Positions 1-4,247 of a stretch of DNA of 9,651 nucleotides are shown piece after piece (the stretch's first letter is position 1; the number at the start of each line of letters is the position of its first letter). The translations under genes were made by a program, and so were the position numbers. The DNA comes from Ktedonobacterales bacterium (GTDB taxonomy: Bacteria; Chloroflexota; Ktedonobacteria; Ktedonobacterales; JADMIN01), in contig JADMIN010000053.1 in the NCBI GenBank assembly GCA_015478575.1, positions 1 to 9,651 on the forward strand, read 5' to 3'. A model generated the notes under the pieces. The model did no database searches and was not told the origin of the DNA. It worked only from the letters and a program-made list of their open reading frames with translations.

Positions 1-521
1 CGGAGCTTGGCGAGCCGCCGCTGGTGGTCGTCCTCGATGCGATCCAGGATGTCCAGAACCTCGGCTCGCTGATCCGCACGGCGGAGGTCGTCGGCGCGCA
101 TGGCGTCATCATTCCAGAGCATCGGGCCGCTGGGCTGACGCCCGCGGTGGATAAGACCTCCGCCGGCGCGGTCGAGTTCCTGCCAGTGGCCCGCGTCACC
201 AATATCACGCGCGCGATGGAAGATCTCAAGAAACAGGGCCTGTGGTGTATCGGGCTGGATGGTGACGCGAAGACCACCTACGATCAGGCCGACCTCAAAG
301 GGCCAATCGCGCTGGTGGTGGGCAATGAGGCCAAAGGGATCAGCCGGCTCGCCCGCCAGCATTGCGATGTCTTGATCCGCTTGCCCATGCGCGGCCATGT
401 CGCCTCCCTCAACGCGGCGGTTGCTGGCTCGGTCGCGCTCTATGAGATCTGGCGCCAGCGCGGCTGGGCGCTCCCAGCGGACGCGGTGGAGGCGGTGGAT
501 GGCGCGCCAGCCACATCATAG
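1..521 (+). CDS. rlmB: RlmB/TrmH-family (SpoU) rRNA 2'-O-methyltransferase, 5' end missing
   Basis: This is the C-terminal 172 residues of a SpoU-class (SPOUT fold) methyltransferase. The frame is open from base 3 and ends at TAG 519-521. All three SpoU motifs are visible: motif 1 around DVQNLGSLIRTA (catalytic Asn and Arg), motif 2 ALVVGNEAKGIS, and motif 3 LPMRGHVASLNAAVAG with the SLN core that helps form the trefoil-knot SAM site. RlmB methylates the 2'-O of a guanosine in the 23S rRNA peptidyl-transferase region. Family members are about 240-260 residues long, so the N-terminal L30-like RNA-binding domain probably lies upstream of the window. The internal GTG at base 24 is not a credible start because upstream codons continue the conserved beta-strand. 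The next gene is a YacP-like nuclease, the same order as rlmB-yacP in Bacillus, which favours RlmB over TrmH or other paralogues. The family call is secure; the exact target nucleotide is inferred. Confidence 0.93.
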   Translation, partial: ELGEPPLVVVLDAIQDVQNLGSLIRTAEVVGAHGVIIPEHRAAGLTPAVDKTSAGAVEFLPVARVTNITRAMEDLKKQGLWCIGLDGDAKTTYDQADLKGPIALVVGNEAKGISRLARQHCDVLIRLPMRGHVASLNAAVAGSVALYEIWRQRGWALPADAVEAVDGAPATS

Positions 522-522
522 A

Positions 523-596
523 CCGCTGGTAGGTGGGCACTCCGCCCATATCCCAGAGGCCCGCACCCAGCGGCGGCTCCCGATCACGGGATTCTT
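523..596 (+). terminator. Hairpin cluster after rlmB, possible weak terminator or processing structure
   Basis: Immediately after the rlmB stop there is a perfect 7-bp inverted repeat (CCGCTGG 523-529 with CCAGCGG 567-573). It encloses a second hairpin (TGGGC 534-538 with GCCCA 544-548, 5-base loop). A third hairpin follows (TCCCG 578-582 with CGGGA 587-591, loop ATCA) and then TTCTT. The third stem is short and its U-tract is interrupted, so termination would be inefficient. The structure could equally be an mRNA-processing or stability element between rlmB and the NYN gene. Only the inverted repeats are seen directly; the role is inferred. Confidence 0.35.
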
Positions 597-603
597 CAGT
601 GCG

Positions 604-689
604 ATGCGGGAGTGCCATGTGAGATTGCCATGTTAGGAGTGCCATGAGCGGGAAGCTGAGGTGGCGCTTCTCGCTAAACCGGAGTGAAG
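604..689 (+). promoter_or_regulatory. Leader of the NYN gene with three TGCCATG repeats and micro-ORFs
   Basis: TGCCATG occurs three times in 34 bases (613-619, 626-632, 640-646). The first and third copies are preceded by GGAG, which looks like a ribosome-binding site. This gives an AUG-UGA start-stop at 617-622, a five-codon ORF at 630-647 (MLGVP), and a 23-codon ORF at 644-715 that overlaps the five-codon ORF by ATGA and runs past the NYN start codon at 690. The arrangement could couple or attenuate translation of the downstream RNase gene. It could also be a chance product of a short duplication, and no homology supports the peptides. Confidence 0.25.
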
Positions 690-1247
690 ATGGGGCCACG
701 AACGCTCTTGATTGATGGCTACAACGTGATCCGCACGACGCCAAGCCTGGCAGCCGCGGAGTCGCGCGGCGGGCTGGTCGCTGGGCGTGAGGCGCTGCTG
801 GCGCGCCTAGTCGCCGCATGTGCCCGCTGGCCTGATGAGATCGTTGTCGTCTTCGACGGCGGTGCCCCAGCCGAGACGACCGCTCCACTCCGGGGACTGA
901 GCCGTGGGCGGGCGATCTTCTCGCGCGCGGATGACTCCGCCGATAATGTCATCAAACGCCTCGCTCGCGAGGCGCGGGCACTGGGGCGCGTGGTGAGTGT
1001 GATCACCAACGATGGCGAGGTGCGCACCACCGCCGCGGCATACGGCGCGTCTCCCATCCGCTCGGACGTGCTCGCGCGGCGACTCAACCAAGCACCAAAA
1101 GACCTGCGCCAACGCCAGCGCCATAAGGAAAGCCTACAGCGACGCTGGGACGCCAGCGAGAGCGATGGCGAGCCACGCGCACGCTCGCGCAAGGGCAACC
1201 CACGCCAGGCACCGCGCCGCCGCCGCTACGAAGAGCCACCACTCTAA
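690..1247 (+). CDS. yacP: NYN-domain RNase, YacP/Rae1-like
   Basis: This 185-residue protein has the YacP (DUF901) type of NYN/PIN-like nuclease fold. Visible acidic signature positions are D9 in LLIDGYNVI, D56 in VVVFDGG, D81/D82/D85 in ADDSADNVIK and D108 in VITNDGE; in this family such residues bind the catalytic metal. Bacillus YacP (Rae1) is a ribosome-associated endoribonuclease that cleaves certain mRNAs in the A site, and its gene also follows rlmB. I chose ATG 690 because GGAG at 681-684 sits five bases upstream and the product then begins MGPRTLLIDGYN, as is usual for the family; GTG 684 would overlap that ribosome-binding site. The last 45 or so residues form an Arg-rich, low-complexity tail beyond the nuclease domain, perhaps for RNA or ribosome contact. 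The domain call is firm; A-site cleavage activity is by analogy. Confidence 0.88.
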   Translation: MGPRTLLIDGYNVIRTTPSLAAAESRGGLVAGREALLARLVAACARWPDEIVVVFDGGAPAETTAPLRGLSRGRAIFSRADDSADNVIKRLAREARALGRVVSVITNDGEVRTTAAAYGASPIRSDVLARRLNQAPKDLRQRQRHKESLQRRWDASESDGEPRARSRKGNPRQAPRRRRYEEPPL

Positions 1248-1268
1248 GCGCCAGCCCTAAGCGCCAGC
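1244..1268 (+). repeat. 13-bp-period direct repeat across the NYN stop codon
   Basis: The 12-mer CTAAGCGCCAGC is present at 1244-1255 and again at 1257-1268. The first copy contains the TAA stop of the NYN gene (1245-1247), and the second repeats the TAA out of frame. This looks like a small tandem duplication in the short spacer between two convergent genes. No clear intrinsic terminator is visible in this 70-base spacer. Confidence 0.6.
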
Positions 1269-1317
1269 GCCATGACTGGTATGCCATCCACACCGCTCCA
1301 GCAAATGGCTGAGGTCC

Positions 1318-1596
1318 TCATTCAACACCGATATCCCACGCCTGCTCCAAATCCTCGCGCGAGTAGGCTTTGAATGCCATCAGCGTCTGCGTGCGCGTAA
1401 TGCCTTCCAGCGCGATCATGCGCTCCGTGACGACCACCGCCAGGTCTTCATAGCGCGGCAGGTGGAGGACGACCACGAGGTCGTATTCACCAGTCACCGA
1501 ATAGACCTCGGCCACGCCGACAATCTGTAACAACGCTTGCGCCGTGGCGTTGATGGCCGCCCGCTGAACATTCAGCAAGATGAGCGCCGTCACCAT
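1318..1596 (-). CDS. Stand-alone Lrp/AsnC ligand-binding (RAM) domain protein
   Basis: This 92-residue protein consists only of an AsnC_trans_reg/RAM domain, an alpha-beta sandwich that binds amino acids or other small metabolites and oligomerises. The family pattern is visible: a first strand VTALILLNV, a helix, the central VAEVYSVTGEYDLVVVLH strand-turn-strand with the GEYD turn, and a closing helix after LEGITRTQTLMAF. There is no N-terminal helix-turn-helix, so it should not bind DNA by itself. ATG 1596 is preceded by AAGGTGGT, one mismatch from an ideal ribosome-binding site; a longer frame to 1719 would run inside the acyl-CoA ligase gene and has no family similarity. It lies 23 bases after the acyl-CoA ligase stop and is the last gene of that operon. 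Its ligand is unknown; the operon suggests an acyl-, branched-chain- or CoA-linked metabolite. Confidence 0.85.
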   Translation of the reverse strand: MVTALILLNVQRAAINATAQALLQIVGVAEVYSVTGEYDLVVVLHLPRYEDLAVVVTERMIALEGITRTQTLMAFKAYSREDLEQAWDIGVE

Positions 1597-1619
1597 AATG
1601 AGACCACCTTCATGCGTGG

Positions 1620-3146
1620 CTAGACCAAGCGCGCCGCCTCGTCGCGCAGCTCGCGCCGCAGCACCTTGCCCGTGTTGTTCTTCGGCAGCTCCGTACGGAA
1701 GACCACACGGCGTGGGCACTTGAAGACCGCGATCTGGCCCCGGCAGAACTCGATGATCTCCTGCTCCGTCGCGCTCGCTCCAGGCTTGAGCACGACGAAT
1801 GCCATCACCGATTCACCCTGGTAGGGATCAGGGTACTGCACCACGGCGGCATCCGCGATGGCCGGGTGGCGGAACAAGATCTCCTCCACCTCGCGCGGGT
1901 AGACGTTGAAGCCAGAGACGACGATCATGTCTTTCTTACGATCCACGATGGTAAAGTACCCGTCGTCATCCTGGGTGGCGAGGTCTCCTGTATGCAGCCA
2001 GCCATCGCGCAACGCCTCCGCGGTGGCCTGGGGCTGTTGCCAGTAACCCTTCATAATGTTCGGGCCGCGGCAGATCAGTTCGCCCAGTTCGCCGTGAGGC
2101 AGTTCAGCGCCAGCCTCGTCCACAATCCGCACCTCGCAGCCCGGAATGGCCGGCCCGACCGTCCCCGCCTTGGTCACGGGACCGGCGGCGTTCGAGGTCA
2201 CGACGGGCGCGGCCTCCGAGAGGCCATAGCCCTCGCTGATGGGCACACCAGACAACCCCTCGAACAACTCCATGACCCGCACCGGCAGCGCCGCCGCGCC
2301 TGACGCGATGTAGCGCACGCTCTTCAGGTCATAGTCACGCAGATTTGGCATCTGTGCCCAGGCGACAAACATCGGCGGCGCGCCATAGATCACCGTGCAG
2401 CGCTGCTTCTGGATCACCTCCAAGCTACTCGCTGGCTCAAAGCGCTCGATGAGGGCCATAGTGCCCCCATGCAGGATGGTCAGATTCATGCCCACATTCA
2501 TCGCGTAGATGTGGAAGAGCGGCAGGGCCAGCCAGACCACATCCTCCGGCACGGGAGAGATACGGGGCACCTCGCTACACTGCTGGCAATTGCTCAGAAG
2601 GTTGCGGTGCGTCAGCATCGCCCCCTTGGGCCGCCCGGTCGTGCCAGAGGTATAGGTGATAACCGCCAGATCTTCTTCTCGCACGGCCACCGCTGGCGGC
2701 GTATCAGGCGCCTCACCGAAGACCGTGCGCCAGGCCAGGGTGCCGGGAATGTCCTGAGGCGCGGCCACGATCACCTGCTGGAGGTCCGGCGCGTTCGCCG
2801 CCGCGGCGATGGCCACCTGCGCGAAGGGGCCAAAGGTCAGGATGGCCTTCGCGCCGCTATCCCGCAGGATGTACTCCACCTCGCCCGCCTTGTAGAGCAC
2901 GTTGAGCGGGATCACCGCGGCCCCGGCGCGCAGAATGCCATAATACGCTTCCATGAAGAGCGGCAGATCGTGTATGTAGATGGCCACACGGTCACCTGGC
3001 TGGATGCCCAACCCCATCAGCGCGTTCGCCACCGCATTGGCGCGCCGGTTCAGCTCATCGTAGGTGGTCGGCTGATCGCGAAAGATAATCGCTGGCTTGT
3101 CTGCATACCGCTCGGTAGTGCGGGCGAGCATTTGGCCCAGATCCAT
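1620..3146 (-). CDS. Long/medium-chain acyl-CoA ligase (AMP-forming, FadD-like)
   Basis: This 508-residue member of the ANL adenylate-forming superfamily activates a carboxylic acid with ATP to an acyl-AMP and then an acyl-CoA, releasing pyrophosphate. Motifs in order are the P-loop YTSGTTGRPKG (165-175), YGAPPMF (254-260), GYGLSE (306-311), the hinge-side GDL (387-389) and DRKKDMIVVSG (402-412), and the C-terminal PKNNTGK with the adenylation lysine K494. Length is normal and no key residue is missing. ATG 3146 is preceded by GAGGT at suitable spacing. It lies 43 bases downstream of the SDR gene and 23 bases upstream of the RAM-domain gene, so the three are very likely co-transcribed. Substrate chain length cannot be read from the sequence. 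Aryl- or malonyl-CoA ligase activity is possible, but the overall pattern is closest to fatty-acid-CoA ligases. The protein is cytoplasmic or loosely membrane-associated; no transmembrane segment is evident. Confidence 0.93.
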   Translation of the reverse strand: MDLGQMLARTTERYADKPAIIFRDQPTTYDELNRRANAVANALMGLGIQPGDRVAIYIHDLPLFMEAYYGILRAGAAVIPLNVLYKAGEVEYILRDSGAKAILTFGPFAQVAIAAAANAPDLQQVIVAAPQDIPGTLAWRTVFGEAPDTPPAVAVREEDLAVITYTSGTTGRPKGAMLTHRNLLSNCQQCSEVPRISPVPEDVVWLALPLFHIYAMNVGMNLTILHGGTMALIERFEPASSLEVIQKQRCTVIYGAPPMFVAWAQMPNLRDYDLKSVRYIASGAAALPVRVMELFEGLSGVPISEGYGLSEAAPVVTSNAAGPVTKAGTVGPAIPGCEVRIVDEAGAELPHGELGELICRGPNIMKGYWQQPQATAEALRDGWLHTGDLATQDDDGYFTIVDRKKDMIVVSGFNVYPREVEEILFRHPAIADAAVVQYPDPYQGESVMAFVVLKPGASATEQEIIEFCRGQIAVFKCPRRVVFRTELPKNNTGKVLRRELRDEAARLV

Positions 3147-3189
3147 GCTATACCTCGCTTCGCTGCTGTGGTGGGTGGCGCGTCGCGCC

Positions 3190-3960
3190 CTACATCAAGA
3201 TACCGGCGGGACCGCCCGCGACGTAGATCACCTGCCCGCTGACATAGCTGGCGTCGTCTGAGGCGAGGAACGCAATGACACTGGCGACCTCGCTTGGCTG
3301 GCCGATACGGCGCAGCGGAATAGACTGCGCGGCGCCGCTCTGAAGCTGCTCCGGCGTGACACCCAGACGCTGGGCCGTGGCGCGCGTCATGTCGGTATCA
3401 ATGAAACCGGGCGCAACGGCGTTGGCCGTGATCCCAAACGGCCCCAACTCGATGGCGAGCGTGCGCGTAAGCCCCTGGAGGCCCGCCTTGGCGGCTGAAT
3501 AGTTGGCCTGCCCCCGGTTGCCGAGGGCCGAGGTCGAAGAGACGCTGACGATCCGCCCATAGGTTTGCCGCACCATCACCCGCTGCGCCGCGCGGGCGCA
3601 GAGGAAGGCGCCGCGGAGGTGAACGGCCAAGACGCGATCCCAGTCGTCTTCACTCATCTTGAAGAGCAGGTTGTCGCGCAAAATACCCGCATTGTTGACG
3701 AGAATATCCAGACGCTCAAAGCGTTCGAGCGTGCGGTCAACCGTCTGTTGCACCTGTGCGGCGTCAGCGACATCGCAGGTGAGGCTGAGGGCCTCGGTTC
3801 CCGCCGCGCCCAGTTCGGTCGCCAGCGCGGCGCTGCCCTCCGCATCCAGATCAGCGAGCGCCACTCGTGCCCCCTCCTGTGCCAGCCGGCGGGCTGTCGC
3901 CGCGCCGATGCCACGCGCGGCGCCCGTCACCAGGGCCACACGGCCATCCAGTCTGCCCAT
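3190..3960 (-). CDS. fabG: Classical SDR, 3-oxoacyl reductase / 3-hydroxyacyl-CoA dehydrogenase-like
   Basis: This is a 256-residue classical short-chain dehydrogenase/reductase. The Rossmann motif TGAARGIG is at 12-19, NNAG at 89-92, the catalytic Ser141-Tyr154-Lys158 set lies in SVSSTSA and YSAAK, and PGFIDTDM at 185-191 is typical of FabG-like enzymes. Asp37 at the end of beta-strand 2 predicts NAD(H) rather than NADP(H). The usual active-site Asn of the NLxGxF motif is His114 here (VHLRGAF), as I recall for peroxisomal MFE-2-type 3-hydroxyacyl-CoA dehydrogenases. Together with the acyl-CoA ligase downstream, this favours a role on acyl-CoA (beta-oxidation or hydroxyacyl interconversion) over fatty-acid synthesis. 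ATG 3960 has AGGAGG ten bases upstream; the longer frame to 4074 would start inside the promoter. The C-terminus reads VAGG where VDGG is common. First gene of the operon. Confidence 0.92.
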   Translation of the reverse strand: MGRLDGRVALVTGAARGIGAATARRLAQEGARVALADLDAEGSAALATELGAAGTEALSLTCDVADAAQVQQTVDRTLERFERLDILVNNAGILRDNLLFKMSEDDWDRVLAVHLRGAFLCARAAQRVMVRQTYGRIVSVSSTSALGNRGQANYSAAKAGLQGLTRTLAIELGPFGITANAVAPGFIDTDMTRATAQRLGVTPEQLQSGAAQSIPLRRIGQPSEVASVIAFLASDDASYVSGQVIYVAGGPAGILM

Positions 3961-3993
3961 ATCGAGCGTGCCTCCTGCCCAACATCGTTGCCC

Positions 3994-4009
3994 GCGCCTG
4001 AGAAGGCGC
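3994..4009 (-). promoter_or_regulatory. Hairpin in the 5' leader of the SDR operon
   Basis: In the transcript the six-base arms GCGCCT and AGGCGC flank a four-base loop (TCTC), about 35 bases before the SDR start codon. The stem is short but perfect. It is not followed by a U-run, so it is not a terminator; any role in mRNA stability or translation is inferred. Confidence 0.3.
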
Positions 4010-4045
4010 CAGCCGTTCCGCAAGCGCGCGGCCCACCGCGCCTCA

Positions 4046-4074
4046 AGCATAAAATCCAGGGCGCCCCATGTCAA
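4046..4074 (-). promoter_or_regulatory. Sigma-70-type promoter of the SDR/acyl-CoA ligase operon
   Basis: Read on the minus strand, a perfect -35 box TTGACA (plus-strand 4069-4074) is separated by exactly 17 bases from TATGCT (plus-strand 4046-4051), which matches four of six positions of TATAAT. Transcription would begin near 4039, giving a 5' leader of about 80 bases before the SDR start at 3960. It is the best promoter match in the window and directs the minus-strand operon. Confidence 0.65.
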
Positions 4075-4081
4075 GCGTCGG

Positions 4082-4094
4082 GCGCGGGCCGCGC
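4082..4094. promoter_or_regulatory. GC-rich palindrome between divergent promoters, possible operator
   Basis: Arms GCGCGG and CCGCGC flank a single central G, between the minus-strand promoter at 4046-4074 and the likely dnaA promoter at 4127-4156. A dimeric repressor could bind such a site and affect both transcripts. In GC-rich DNA a palindrome of this size can also occur by chance, so the call is tentative. Confidence 0.2.
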
Positions 4095-4126
4095 GACCGG
4101 ACGGTGTGGCCCATTAGACTGCGCGC

Positions 4127-4156
4127 TTGCGGGTGGGGGGACATGTCGTGTACTAT
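4127..4156 (+). promoter_or_regulatory. dnaA: Possible dnaA promoter
   Basis: TTGCGG at 4127-4132 and TACTAT at 4151-4156 are separated by 18 bases. The -10 box is good, while only the TTG of the -35 matches consensus. Transcription would begin near 4163, leaving about 85 bases of leader before the GTG start of dnaA at 4248. Confidence 0.4.
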
Positions 4157-4247
4157 TGTCACCACGTCCGCGGGGGAGATGACCTTCATGCGCGCCTCGC
4201 TACGCCCCAAGTGGCGCGGTGCCGTGCGGCTGGATAAAGGGATTGCG

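Noticed and set aside
147..155. DnaA-box-like GGTGGATAA in rlmB, and TGTGGATAT near 9335 in hppA
   Set aside because: These are single eight-of-nine matches inside coding sequence, far from each other. They are expected by chance.
409..888. 159-codon minus-strand open frame over rlmB and the NYN gene
   Set aside because: It is antisense to two recognisable proteins, of low complexity and rich in Arg and Pro, with no domain.
1597..1719. Longer start for the RAM-domain gene
   Set aside because: The extra 41 residues lie inside the end of the ligase gene and have no similarity to an HTH. ATG 1596 has a near-ideal ribosome-binding site.
2469..3242. 257-codon plus-strand open frame opposite the acyl-CoA ligase
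   Set aside because: It has biased His/Arg/Gly composition and no domain, crosses the ligase start and enters the SDR gene. It is an antisense shadow.
4068..4247. N-terminal extension of DnaA by 60 residues from ATG 4068
   Set aside because: ATG 4068 lies in the promoter of the divergent operon and has no ribosome-binding site. The extra residues do not resemble DnaA domain I, while GTG 4248 has AAAGGGA upstream and starts at domain I.
3961..4247. Chromosomal origin (oriC) next to dnaA
   Set aside because: I see no cluster of TTATCCACA-type boxes and no AT-rich unwinding region. The only partial box (4229-4237, seven of nine) overlaps the dnaA ribosome-binding region.
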